DNA from: an uncultured Parasutterella sp.
GTDB lineage: Bacteria > Pseudomonadota > Gammaproteobacteria > Burkholderiales > Burkholderiaceae_F
Length of the DNA stretch: 19,998 bases
NCBI GenBank assembly: GCA_900766055.1
Contig: CAAFTZ010000032.1
Span: forward strand, 1 to 19,998
Direction: 5' to 3'
How positions within the stretch are numbered: position 1 is the stretch's first letter; each line of letters opens with the position of its first letter. Below are positions 1 through 8,050 of this stretch, in pieces. Made by a program: the position numbers and the translations under genes. The notes below the pieces were generated by a model. That model saw only the letters and a list, made by a program, of their open reading frames with translations. It made no database searches and had not been told where the DNA came from.

Positions 1-305
1 ATTCCACGCCCGAAGCCAAGCTCTTTTACTCTCAGCTGCCGCTTTCCGTCTCTATGGGCCGTTTCGGCGGACGAGAGTTCTACGGGAGCATGCCCGGAAA
101 GATGAAAGTCAGTTCTGAAGGTCAGTACACCTTCAAGGACGGCACATTAACGTATTGTCCGACGAACCACACCGTGGCCTTTTTCTATGCGCAGACCTCG
201 AGGCCGAATTTAACAATGGCCGTCTATCCGATGGGCAGTGTTCTGGGAAATCTGAACATTTTTCATGAAATGGATGATTTGGTGACTTTCCATTTTTCTA
301 AGTGA
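1..305 (+). CDS. Cyclophilin-like fold protein, 5' end missing
   Basis: The reading frame is open from the window edge (first complete codon at base 3), so the true start lies upstream and about 100 C-terminal residues are visible. The pattern LPLSVSMGRFGGREFYG, then GTLTYCPTNHTVAFFYA, then a conserved glycine and a final VTFHF strand resembles the small bacterial cyclophilin-like beta-barrel family. Members often sit beside, or are fused to, flavodoxins in gut bacteria. Its biochemical role is not established; peptidyl-prolyl isomerase activity should not be assumed. Its stop codon overlaps the GTG start of the DUF4405 gene, so the two are probably translationally coupled and part of one operon with the flavodoxin. 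An ATG at 54 is internal to the domain and unlikely to be the real start. Family assignment is from pattern recognition. Confidence 0.7.
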   Translation, partial: STPEAKLFYSQLPLSVSMGRFGGREFYGSMPGKMKVSSEGQYTFKDGTLTYCPTNHTVAFFYAQTSRPNLTMAVYPMGSVLGNLNIFHEMDDLVTFHFSK

Positions 306-961
306 GCACCCTTATGCTGAAAATAACTGCTGGAACTTCGGTTAAAGCAGCTCTGCTGGCCGCGTTTCCATTCCTTGTCGGGATTAACGGAACGGAAGAA
401 TCACTGCATGAGTACTTGGCGATCATCGTTCTTTTGATTGCTGTGCAGCATCTGTTGAAGCAAAAATGGTGGTTCGGGATGATGAGGTTCGGTTTACGTA
501 ATCAGCCGTTGAAGTTGAAAATGACCGCCGTTTTGTGGGTGAGCTTCTGTTGTACGGTTATCTCGGGAATCTTGGTCTCGCGCTACGCACTTCCGGCGGC
601 AAGAATTAAAGCGATCCAGCCGGTTATGCTGGATCTACATCATTTTTTCGGATACACCACGTTCTTCCTAACTTTCCTGCATGTCGGCGCCCACGTCAAA
701 GCTCGGAAACTTTTTACCCGAATGCCTTATCTGCCGTTATTCGGAGCTCTATTGAGTATTCCCATCTGTTTTCTGGGATTAGGTTATTTCGATGATGAGG
801 GACCGCTTTTTTCTCTGCTGGACAGCCTTGACCTCTTTTTCTTTGAAACCGGTAAGCCTCCTGTCCTGATCATTACAGAAGTGTTCTTACTCGGATTCTT
901 CATGATTTGTGTCGGTCTTTTTACAGAAGCCGCAGTTGCTCGGAGAAGAATAAATGCTTAG
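302..961 (+). CDS. DUF4405 membrane protein, probable b-type cytochrome
   Basis: A 219-residue protein with about six hydrophobic segments (roughly residues 10-30, 38-53, 74-98, 112-133, 142-162 and 186-209). Histidines lie in or beside membrane segments: H36 and H50 around segment two, and H113/H114, H127 and H131 around segment four. This is the arrangement expected for bis-His heme b in DUF4405 and ferric-reductase-like membrane domains. I infer a role in passing electrons across the membrane, with the neighbouring exported flavodoxin as a plausible partner. The GTG at 302 overlaps the upstream stop by 4 bases. An ATG at 314 is an alternative start with no better ribosome site. The 3' end overlaps the flavodoxin start by 8 bases, which supports coupled expression. 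Heme binding is inferred from the His pattern only. Confidence 0.75.
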   Translation: MSTLMLKITAGTSVKAALLAAFPFLVGINGTEESLHEYLAIIVLLIAVQHLLKQKWWFGMMRFGLRNQPLKLKMTAVLWVSFCCTVISGILVSRYALPAARIKAIQPVMLDLHHFFGYTTFFLTFLHVGAHVKARKLFTRMPYLPLFGALLSIPICFLGLGYFDDEGPLFSLLDSLDLFFFETGKPPVLIITEVFLLGFFMICVGLFTEAAVARRRINA

Positions 962-1571
962 AAGAAATCTTTTACTTTCGCCTTTGGCGTTTTGTTTACC
1001 GTCTGTTATGGCTCAAGCCAGAGGGAAGAGGGCAGTCGTCGCGTATTTTTCTTGGTATGACAACACATTCCAAGAAAGAATCCGTCCTTCCGACATTGAT
1101 GAAACGACTTCTGCCAGCCTGAAAGCGCCGGGACAGGTGACGCTTGTCGCGCATTGGATCGGAAAAGATTTAGGTCTTCCGGTTTTTCCGATTGTTGTCA
1201 AAGATCGCTACACAACCGTTTATGAAGATTGTCTGGATCGCGTGATCGAAGAGAAGACAGAAAGAATCTCCCCCGAGCTTACGGGGCCGACCGCTCTTCC
1301 GGAATTTGATTTGCTGTTTCTCGGTTTTCCGAACTGGAGTTATACGATTCCTCGGGCAATCGGGAGTTTTTTGTCCAAAGTGCCTACAGCGAATAAAACA
1401 ATCGCACCGTTTTGTGTTCATGGAACCGGCGGTTTGGCTAGGACGATCCGCGACCTTAAAAGCGCGGCGCCGGAAGCGAGGCTGACGAGAGCGCTTTCGA
1501 TTGATCGCTCAGAGCTGGCAGAGAGTCGGAAACGTGCTCTAGACTGGGCTCAAAACATATATTTTGGTTGA
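954..1571 (+). CDS. Exported flavodoxin-family protein
   Basis: A 205-residue protein. It starts with a Sec-type signal peptide (basic RR at 3-4, hydrophobic core to about residue 18, cleavage near residues 20-22). The flavodoxin core follows: strand RAVVAYFS, an FMN phosphate loop at 33-38, the segment DLLFLGFPNWSYTIPRAI near 104-121 that packs on the flavin, and FCVHGTGGL near 137. The phosphate loop reads SWYDNT where flavodoxins usually have S-x-T-G-N-T, so Thr and Gly are replaced and an insertion of about 25 residues follows before the first helix returns. FMN binding is therefore likely but not certain. Export suggests it works in the periplasm with the membrane cytochrome encoded upstream. 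The ATG overlaps the preceding gene by 8 bases. It ends 14 bases from a convergent LysR gene. Confidence 0.8.
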   Translation: MLRRNLLLSPLAFCLPSVMAQARGKRAVVAYFSWYDNTFQERIRPSDIDETTSASLKAPGQVTLVAHWIGKDLGLPVFPIVVKDRYTTVYEDCLDRVIEEKTERISPELTGPTALPEFDLLFLGFPNWSYTIPRAIGSFLSKVPTANKTIAPFCVHGTGGLARTIRDLKSAAPEARLTRALSIDRSELAESRKRALDWAQNIYFG

Positions 1572-1585
1572 AACTGATAGTCGGA

Positions 1586-2461
1586 TCACTCGTTATCTTG
1601 CAGCGATTCCCAAAAGAGTTCAGCCGGTCGTGAAAGCTGTCTGTTCTTACGACGGACCGCGACGTGACCGGAGTACCTCTCCGGCGAGATAGGAAGGAAC
1701 TTCATTCCGCATTTCTGACGGTTTTCAAAGGAGCCTTCGACGCACAGCAGGCCTCCGAAGTCGTTCTCCACTAAGTCCAGGGCATTGGAAGGAAGGTTGT
1801 GATAAGCCGATACGGTCAGTTCCTTTTCCGGGACATGAAGCCAGCTGCTGATTTCTTCCAGCACGATATAGCGGCGGGGAAGAATCAGAGGAGTTTGAAT
1901 GACTTCCTTGTAGGTCAGAAATTGTTTGTCTTTAAAAGTGTCGTTATCTTTGACGACCAAACCCCAGCGTTCTCTTCCGGGAAGAACCGTTCGAACGTAT
2001 TTTGCGATTTCTACAGGTTCGAGAAGGAAAGCAATATCTAATATGTTCTCGTCGAGAGATCTTTTGAGGTCATCACCGTCGGCCGAATAAAGTTCAAACA
2101 GAACATGCGGATGCGTTTCTCTAAAAGCCTTCATTTTTTGAGCGAGGAACTTCATGAGGGAAGTTTCGACGGCTCCGACCTTGATGGTTCCTCTCAAAAA
2201 ATTTCCTTTCTCGGCAAGTTCTTTTTTGGCGCTGTTTACTAAACCTAGGATCTCTTGGGCTTTTGCATAAAAGAGATGACCGCTCTCAGTCAGAGAAAGG
2301 GCGCGGGTGCTCCGGTCAAAAAGAATGCTTCCGACTTCTTCCTCTAGATCTTTAATTTGTCTGGTCAGGGCAGGCTGCGAGATGAAAAGGCGTTCTGAGG
2401 CCCGTGTGATGTTTCCTGTTTCGCAGACGGTGATGAATGATTTGAGAACTTTGAGATCCAT
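1586..2461 (-). CDS. LysR-family transcriptional regulator
   Basis: A 291-residue protein of standard LysR length. The N-terminal winged helix-turn-helix covers about residues 1-60 (LKSFITVCETGNITRASERL, then ISQPALTRQIKDLEEEVG and LFDRSTRALSLTESG). The periplasmic-binding-protein-like effector domain fills residues from about 90 onward. It is divergently transcribed from the aldo/keto reductase across a 190-bp AT-rich gap, the usual LysR layout, so that reductase is the most likely target, along with self-regulation. The effector cannot be read from the sequence. The ATG at 2461 is followed at once by the MDLKVLKSF start typical of the family, so this start is secure. Confidence 0.92.
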   Translation of the reverse strand: MDLKVLKSFITVCETGNITRASERLFISQPALTRQIKDLEEEVGSILFDRSTRALSLTESGHLFYAKAQEILGLVNSAKKELAEKGNFLRGTIKVGAVETSLMKFLAQKMKAFRETHPHVLFELYSADGDDLKRSLDENILDIAFLLEPVEIAKYVRTVLPGRERWGLVVKDNDTFKDKQFLTYKEVIQTPLILPRRYIVLEEISSWLHVPEKELTVSAYHNLPSNALDLVENDFGGLLCVEGSFENRQKCGMKFLPISPERYSGHVAVRRKNRQLSRPAELFWESLQDNE

Positions 2462-2651
2462 GATCTTACTTATAAATAAAAATGATCGTTCCCCATTTTA
2501 AATAAATATTGGAAATAAATCGATAGTCAACCCTACAATTGTTTCTGAGACCCAGGGGCCATCTAAGATAGGACAAATTAGGCAAATAGAACCTTTTCTT
2601 TGTTCCTCTCAATTAAACCCCGCCGTTCTTCTTAAAGTAAAAGGCGATAAC

Positions 2652-3680
2652 ATGACAAACCACCTCAACCCCATGTTTTTCCAGGTTCCACATACTAAAA
2701 ATCTTCAATTCGGCAAGCATATCCAGGAAGTTTCTTGCCTTGGGTTCGGCGCTATGGGAATGACACATCATCGTGGTATCCCAAAAGACCGAAACGAAAT
2801 GATCCAATTATTAAGAAAGGCGGCAGATCTTGGAATCAATCTTTTTGATACTGCCGAAATCTACGGTCCTTTTAATAATGAAATTCTTGTGGGAGACGCT
2901 TTTGGAAAAAGAGAAGATATTCTAATTTGCACAAAATTCGGCCACAAAATTGTTGATGGAAAGTGGGTGCCCGGCGGTTTGGATAGTTCATCACAGCATA
3001 TTCGCAAAGTTTGTGAGGAGTCACTCAAGAGGCTGCGGCGTGAACGAATTGATATTTTTTACCAACATCGGTTAGATCCTGAAGTTCCGATCGAAGAGGT
3101 TGCAAGGACATGTTCAGAGCTAATTAAAGAAGGAAAAATTCGCGGCTGGGGTCTATGCGAGGTCTCTCCGAAAATTATTCGACGAGCCCATGAAATTTGT
3201 CCTTTAACGGCCGTGCAAAGTGAATACCACCTTATGTGGCGAAGACCAGAAACAGCCGTCTTGGCTTTGCTGAGGAACCTGGGCGTTGCTTTCGTTCCCT
3301 ATAGTCCGTTAAACAGAGGATTTTTGAGCGGGGCAATCACTCCGAATACAAAGTTTTTTGCGGCGAATGACAACCGAGCTTCGCTGCCGCGGTTTACTCC
3401 TGAAGCTATTCAACAGAATCTGGCTATTGTTCGATGTATCGAGCGTTTTGGTGCAGAACATGGAATGAGTCCGGTCCAAGTCACGCTCTCGTGGCTGCTC
3501 CGAAAAGCAAATGTCATACCGATCCCTGGAACGACTCAATACGACCACTTGCTGGAAAACATCCAATCCATTCGTTTTGAAGTGCCTGAGGAAGAATGGA
3601 GGGAGCTTGAAGATAAGATTTTCCAAATCCCGATACAAGGCGATAGGTACGCCGGGATCGAAAAGACACAAACAGCGTAA
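2652..3680 (+). CDS. Aldo/keto reductase
   Basis: A 342-residue NAD(P)H-dependent oxidoreductase with a TIM-barrel fold. The full catalytic tetrad is visible: D66 and Y71 in FDTAEIYG, K95 in CTKFG, and H139 in YQHRLD. Cofactor-binding patterns near the C-terminus are IPIPGTTQ (near 284-291) and the following LLEN. The set-up matches the AKR13-like group that includes YakC- and Tas-type enzymes, which reduce small aldehydes and ketones; the physiological substrate is unknown. No signal peptide is obvious, so it should be cytoplasmic. The ATG at 2652 has an AAGG ribosome site at 2640-2643. An in-frame ATG at residue 8 is an alternative. Divergent from, and probably controlled by, the LysR gene. 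Confidence 0.92.
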   Translation: MTNHLNPMFFQVPHTKNLQFGKHIQEVSCLGFGAMGMTHHRGIPKDRNEMIQLLRKAADLGINLFDTAEIYGPFNNEILVGDAFGKREDILICTKFGHKIVDGKWVPGGLDSSSQHIRKVCEESLKRLRRERIDIFYQHRLDPEVPIEEVARTCSELIKEGKIRGWGLCEVSPKIIRRAHEICPLTAVQSEYHLMWRRPETAVLALLRNLGVAFVPYSPLNRGFLSGAITPNTKFFAANDNRASLPRFTPEAIQQNLAIVRCIERFGAEHGMSPVQVTLSWLLRKANVIPIPGTTQYDHLLENIQSIRFEVPEEEWRELEDKIFQIPIQGDRYAGIEKTQTA

Positions 3681-3817
3681 GCGAAAAGAATGCATTTTTG
3701 TTATCGAAATGCATAAAAAATCAATATTTCAAATAATTCTCTCAGAAGAATAAGATTCATTCTTGAAAGAAGTTTTTGATCTTCAATTGACTGCGGACAG
3801 GCGCCGGTTTCGCAAAG

Positions 3818-3846
3818 TTGAGTGAGTCGTTTTCATTAAATCTTAT
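3818..3846 (+). promoter_or_regulatory. Possible sigma70 promoter of the hydrolase gene
   Basis: TTGAGT at 3818-3823 and TCTTAT at 3841-3846 are separated by 17 bases and lie 30 bases before the chosen hydrolase start. Both boxes are imperfect matches to consensus, so this is a weak call. Confidence 0.25.
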
Positions 3847-3875
3847 TAATAGTGATTATTAAAAGAAGGTTCAAC

Positions 3876-4889
3876 ATGTCCAAAGTAAAAAATGTTCTTA
3901 TGGCTTCGTGTATCGGAGCCTGTGCTGCCGCCGGAGTGTCCGCCGGAACTGTTGCAGACAATATCAATGTACAAGGATCATCTCCGGTTTCGTTCCTTTC
4001 TGCCGGTAACAAGATTGCAGGAAACCTTTACCTACCACCGTTATATAAGGAAGGGTCGAAATATCCGGCAGTAGTCGTCAGCCATCCGTGGGGCGGTGTT
4101 AAGGAGCAGACAGCAGGGCTTTATGCACAGCAGCTCGCGAAGAAAGGTTTCATTACGCTTGCCTACGATGCTTCTCACTATGGAAAGAGCGAAGGCACAC
4201 CTAGAGATCTTGAAAATCCCGCAGAACGTGTAAACGATATTCGAAGCGCGGTCAGCTATCTTTCCGGCAGAAAGGATGTCAGCGCTGTGGGTACGTTAGG
4301 CATTTGTGCCGGCGGAGGTTACACATTGCACGAGGCTCAGGATGATCCTCGCGTTAAGGCCGTCGCAACGGTGGTCGCTTATGACATCGGGGGCGCAGCT
4401 AGAAACGGAATTGCCGGTGCGGAAGTCACAGCGGAAATGCGTCAGACAACGATGAACGCAGCAGCAAAAGAATGGACTGAAGAAGAGGGCGGAAAGAAAC
4501 CTGTCGTATTGCCGCTCCTGCCGGACAAAAAAGACTGGACGGACAAAACGGATGCTTTTACGAAAGAAGCTTACAGCTACTACAGAGAGGCCCGCGGGGC
4601 ACATCCCAATGCAACAAATAAGTTCCATCTGTCTTCGATCGGATTGCATATGGCCTATTATCCGCTCGATCACATGGAAAAAATATCGCCTCGTCCTGTC
4701 TTGCTGATTGCCGGAGAAAAGGCACAAACGCTGAAGTTTAGTCAGGAGGCCTATGAACGAGCTCAGGAACCTAAAGAATTAGTGGTAGTTCCGGGAGCAA
4801 CGCACTTTGCAATGTACGATAAATCTGAGTTCGTTAGTCCGAATATCGAAAAGCTCAGCATTTTCTTCGCTAAATCCTTGAGTAAATAA
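3876..4889 (+). CDS. Exported alpha/beta hydrolase with Cys nucleophile
   Basis: A 337-residue protein. A Sec signal peptide covers about residues 1-23 (VSAG end). The alpha/beta hydrolase core begins with YPAVVVSHPWGG (oxyanion region) and GFITLAYDASHYGKSEG. The nucleophile elbow is G-I-C-A-G-G at 142-147, so the nucleophile is Cys144, as in dienelactone hydrolases, rather than Ser. H310 in GATHFAMYD is the likely catalytic His, and an acid is expected in the LLIAGEKA segment. The substrate is unknown; a small ester or lactone in the periplasm is a reasonable guess. I chose the ATG at 3876 because AGAAGG precedes it and it starts directly with the signal peptide. An in-frame GTG at 3852 would add eight residues and include that ribosome site. 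It is convergent with the AEC gene, and the 97-bp gap between them has no convincing terminator. Confidence 0.88.
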   Translation: MSKVKNVLMASCIGACAAAGVSAGTVADNINVQGSSPVSFLSAGNKIAGNLYLPPLYKEGSKYPAVVVSHPWGGVKEQTAGLYAQQLAKKGFITLAYDASHYGKSEGTPRDLENPAERVNDIRSAVSYLSGRKDVSAVGTLGICAGGGYTLHEAQDDPRVKAVATVVAYDIGGAARNGIAGAEVTAEMRQTTMNAAAKEWTEEEGGKKPVVLPLLPDKKDWTDKTDAFTKEAYSYYREARGAHPNATNKFHLSSIGLHMAYYPLDHMEKISPRPVLLIAGEKAQTLKFSQEAYERAQEPKELVVVPGATHFAMYDKSEFVSPNIEKLSIFFAKSLSK

Positions 4890-4986
4890 CCGAAGATAGT
4901 TGTTGTTTTCTAATTCTGAGATCAGTCAGCGCGACTATGAAGACGATTCGTTCTTTAAAGGATTCTTCTTCCGGCCGCGCAGTTTT

Positions 4987-5928
4987 TTAGACCGGGAAAA
5001 ATTTGAGCATAACGTTGATCCAGAACGGAAGCGTTAAAAGCGAAAAAATCACTTGAGCGCTCGTTAAATCGGCGACTGCCGCAGAGTCTCCGCCCATAGA
5101 TGCTGTCATAACGTAGCAGGACTGAGCGGTCGGAAGAGCGGCAAAGAGCAGAAGAACACAGCTTTCCAAAGGAAGCAGTTGGAAAACAAAAGCAAATGCG
5201 AGCGCAACAGCCGGGACGACCATGAGTCGCTGCAGGCTTCCGACAATCATCAGCTGAAGGTAGCGTTTGAGGTCGTTGATTTTGAGGCCTGCGCCGATGC
5301 AGATGAGACCTAAGGCAAGAGAAGATTGACCCAAAGGTTTAAGAACGTCCTCGAGCAGTTTAGGAAGCTCAATGCTGAAAGAGTTGCAAACGAGACCTAA
5401 GAGCGTTGCCAAGATCAGAGGATTGGAGAAAACGGCGACGAGGAAATTTTTTCTTTTACCGCTGTTTTCCGAGCCGCTCAGTCTTGAGGCGTGAACCAGT
5501 CCCACGGTCGCGATGACATTACTGATTGGCACCCAGCACGCGATTAATAGAGAAAGGTAGGCAATGCCTTTATCCCCGAAAAGCGTTGAGCAAATAGCAA
5601 AGCCGATGTAAGTATTGAAACGGAATCCGCAATGGAATATCGACCATTTTGTCCACTGGCTCTCTTTAATTAAGAAATTCGCCAGCCAAGCAGTAATCAC
5701 CGCAACGCTCATGGCTGATATCGATATCAGCAAAAAGTAACTGCACTGTCCGATTTGGAGGTTTGCCTTTGCAACCGAAAGAAAGATCAAAGGAGGAAAC
5801 AGAACATAAAAGACAAGCTTCTCGGTAACGTTCCAGAAATCTTTTTTGGCAAAAGAAGGACGCTTGGTGAGGAGGTAACCAAGAAGGATCAGGCAGAACT
5901 GCGGAAGGATGACAAAGACGGCAAACAT
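4987..5928 (-). CDS. AEC-family permease
   Basis: A 313-residue, highly hydrophobic protein of the auxin efflux carrier (AEC) family in the inner membrane. The N-terminal segment FAVFVILPQFCLILLGYLL, then VTEKLVFYVLFPPLIFLSVA, and the C-terminal half with LLFAALPTAQSCYVMTASMGGD are typical of bacterial AEC members. These have about ten membrane segments in two related halves. Characterised relatives move small organic acids such as malate and malonate; the substrate here is unknown. No clear ribosome site precedes the ATG at 5928, but no other ATG, GTG or TTG lies in frame before the upstream stop, so this start stands. A short palindrome lies just upstream. Confidence 0.87.
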   Translation of the reverse strand: MFAVFVILPQFCLILLGYLLTKRPSFAKKDFWNVTEKLVFYVLFPPLIFLSVAKANLQIGQCSYFLLISISAMSVAVITAWLANFLIKESQWTKWSIFHCGFRFNTYIGFAICSTLFGDKGIAYLSLLIACWVPISNVIATVGLVHASRLSGSENSGKRKNFLVAVFSNPLILATLLGLVCNSFSIELPKLLEDVLKPLGQSSLALGLICIGAGLKINDLKRYLQLMIVGSLQRLMVVPAVALAFAFVFQLLPLESCVLLLFAALPTAQSCYVMTASMGGDSAAVADLTSAQVIFSLLTLPFWINVMLKFFPV

Positions 5929-5941
5929 GACAGATTCTATG

Positions 5942-5954
5942 AGTACCAGGTACT
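5942..5954. promoter_or_regulatory. Short palindrome before the AEC gene
   Basis: AGTACC-A-GGTACT is a perfect inverted repeat around a central base, 14 bases upstream of the AEC start codon, followed by a further GTAC at 5957-5960. It would sit in the 5' leader or core promoter and may be an operator. No regulator can be assigned. Confidence 0.3.
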
Positions 5955-6016
5955 TTGTACTTTAACGCCTCCTGCGAAAATATCCAATCCTTACTGACGA
6001 ACAGAATGGAAGGACG

Positions 6017-6781
6017 TTAGTTTTCTCGGCGCAGACACTCAAGAAAAAATTTGTCGTATTCATCAGCGTTCACCGGATCCTTGGATGAGAAAAATTGCTG
6101 TTTGCTCTCCTTGAAAAAATCGTCTATGAACTTATCGACGACAGGAAAATGGGCGCCGGCGGATCGTTCTTTGTCTTCAACTTTGATTTTCAAGAGCTTT
6201 TCAAGTTCCGAATATATAGGAGCCGTAGGAAGTAACAGCTCTTCATAAAGCTCGCGAAACAAAACCGGAGGAATGGAGTTTTTCTTTTTGATCCACTCGC
6301 AGGCCAAGATAGATCGAAGAACGTAGAGATATTTTTTGGGCTTTACAGTTTCTCCGGTGAGGTAAGCCTTGAAGTTGTTCATTGCCAAGCCGAAATAGCC
6401 ACGATAAAGCGCATCAAAGTTAGAGTTATTGTTGAAAAGTTTGGTGAGATTTTCTCTAAGCCACAAGTTGTCTCTGTAAACGATAGGCGAATGAAGCCAT
6501 TCAATTAGCGGCGCGTTTCCCTTCATCAGAAGTTTGAGCGCTTTCTGGAGATCCCAGCCGACAAAATCTTTGACTTCGTCAATCGGACCTTCGATCACAT
6601 CACGCTCAGCGAAAAGCTTTAGGTACGATTCAAGAGGGCGGAGGTAGAGGTAGCGGACATCGTAATCGGAATCGGGCGAAGGGAAGCCCCACGCTCTGGA
6701 ACCTGATTCGCAGGCGTAGAGAATTTTGACGTTGTGCTGTACTTCAATTTGTCCCAAGGTTTTCAGGATTTCTTTTTGCAT
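6017..6781 (-). CDS. RlaP/YcgL-type nucleotidyltransferase
   Basis: A 254-residue predicted nucleotidyltransferase. The pol-beta-type signature is clear near the N-terminus: G27-S28 in ESGSRAWGF and the metal-binding pair D39-x-D41 in SDSDYDVRYLYLRP. This combination marks the YcgL/RlaP group (COG3541), whose function is unresolved; RNA-repair or RNA-ligase-associated roles have been suggested from context. The remaining 200 residues form a helical C-terminal region. The ribosome site AGGAGAAG overlaps the hipA stop codon and only 12 bases separate the two genes, so it is co-expressed with hipBA. It may modify the toxin, its target or a nucleic acid. The enzyme class is firm; the target is not. 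Confidence 0.85.
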   Translation of the reverse strand: MQKEILKTLGQIEVQHNVKILYACESGSRAWGFPSPDSDYDVRYLYLRPLESYLKLFAERDVIEGPIDEVKDFVGWDLQKALKLLMKGNAPLIEWLHSPIVYRDNLWLRENLTKLFNNNSNFDALYRGYFGLAMNNFKAYLTGETVKPKKYLYVLRSILACEWIKKKNSIPPVLFRELYEELLLPTAPIYSELEKLLKIKVEDKERSAGAHFPVVDKFIDDFFKESKQQFFSSKDPVNADEYDKFFLECLRREN

Positions 6782-6793
6782 ACGTTACTTCTC

Positions 6794-8047
6794 CTATTTC
6801 AGCCACTTGTCGATTCGTGGTCCGAAAGTATCGATATCTCGCTGAGGGAGAGAGAATCTTTTTGCTTCGGTGCGCCATGAAGTCATAGCCGTCTTTACGT
6901 TGTCGATAATATTTTTTGCGGTATGTTGAGGAATCAAAAAGTCGGGAGCAGCATCTAGTAGAAGTCCTAAATCGGCTTCATTCGTGAAACGATTGATCAA
7001 TAGACTTTGCTGTTCTGAGGTTGTCGGATTGATATCATAGGCGGGAGAAAGCTCCCAGCCCTTCTCAGTAAGCAGGAAACCGTGATTGCGGAAATGGTCG
7101 TCCGCGTTGCCGATGATGATGTAAAAGGCCACGCGACGATAAAGTTCTTCAAGATTCCTTTCAATGTTGCTGCCGTGCTGAATAATGAAATCAACAATGT
7201 CGAGATAGCCGTAGCCGGATGAAGCGTTATCACCATCGTTCAACCCGAGCAGTGTTAGAGCAGAGGCAAAATGTATTCGCTTTCCGTCATTGGTTCTATC
7301 GAACCGCTTCGACAAAAGTAAATGGTAGTTGCCGGCAGAAACGGTTCTTGTCGCTGCAACATTAATCCCTGCTTTTTTTGCTAAATAGTGGGAAAAATGC
7401 TCCCACTGAGCGACATCATGGTTATCGTTCCGAGATGGGAATTTTGCCACGGTTAACCTTCCATCCTCATCTAGAACGGAAGCTTTGGGACGAGCTCCAC
7501 CTAGAGAAGTCCCAGGATGGATTAACTGATCGATCCACTTTTCATTTGGCAAAATGTTCTTTGTCTCGCTGGCCTCTATTTCGTGCGCTGCCGACAACAA
7601 TTCGTTAATTTTTGTGAAAGGAGGTACTCGGAAATCCGTTTCGCAATTAATGAAGTCACCACCGAGTGTCTCTGCAAATCGAAAGCTTCCCATGCGGGAA
7701 GCGTCGTCTATGCCTTTCAGCAGATCAAAGGATGTCAGCCGCCGAACTGCTCTTTTTTCTTCCGCTGCCTTTAGTTGTTCTTTTCGGAGCAAAAGAGTTC
7801 TTCCCCAGCGGTCAGGCAAAGCATCAGAAAAACACGAAAAAATGTCTTTTTGAGGCTGGGTGTATTGGATACCTGGAAAGTTTTGTAGGTCCTCGCTCAA
7901 AAAGACATTCGGATGGGCAGATAGCCACTCCTTGGAGTAACTGAAACCGTAAGCCGCGTTGCCCCGAATCGACTCAAAGGACAGCTCTCCGATGAGTTCA
8001 GGTCGCTCGAGCCAGTCGCAGTCTCCATAAACATAAAGCTTGTCCAT
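6794..8047 (-). CDS. hipA: HipA-family Ser/Thr kinase toxin
   Basis: A 417-residue HipA protein, close to the usual length of the single-chain type. The N-terminal subdomain (1-110) carries the family pattern FSDALPDRWGR at 73-83. The kinase core shows GTSLGGARPK at 179-188 (the loop region that is autophosphorylated in E. coli HipA), K202 in TVAKFPS for ATP, the catalytic segment GNADDHFRNHGF at 313-324 (D316 and N321), and the metal aspartate D338 in SPAYDINP. All key kinase residues look intact, so an active toxin is expected. Characterised HipA proteins phosphorylate aminoacyl-tRNA synthetases such as GltX and induce growth arrest and persistence; the target here is unknown. hipB ends three bases upstream. 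AAGGGAT at the end of hipB serves as ribosome site. Confidence 0.93.
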   Translation of the reverse strand: MDKLYVYGDCDWLERPELIGELSFESIRGNAAYGFSYSKEWLSAHPNVFLSEDLQNFPGIQYTQPQKDIFSCFSDALPDRWGRTLLLRKEQLKAAEEKRAVRRLTSFDLLKGIDDASRMGSFRFAETLGGDFINCETDFRVPPFTKINELLSAAHEIEASETKNILPNEKWIDQLIHPGTSLGGARPKASVLDEDGRLTVAKFPSRNDNHDVAQWEHFSHYLAKKAGINVAATRTVSAGNYHLLLSKRFDRTNDGKRIHFASALTLLGLNDGDNASSGYGYLDIVDFIIQHGSNIERNLEELYRRVAFYIIIGNADDHFRNHGFLLTEKGWELSPAYDINPTTSEQQSLLINRFTNEADLGLLLDAAPDFLIPQHTAKNIIDNVKTAMTSWRTEAKRFSLPQRDIDTFGPRIDKWLK

Positions 8048-8050
8048 GAC

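Noticed and set aside
3690..3714. ATGCATTT/AAATGCAT hairpin after the aldo/keto reductase
   Set aside because: It is AT-rich with a nine-base loop and is followed by A's, not T's, on the coding strand, so it is not a convincing terminator.
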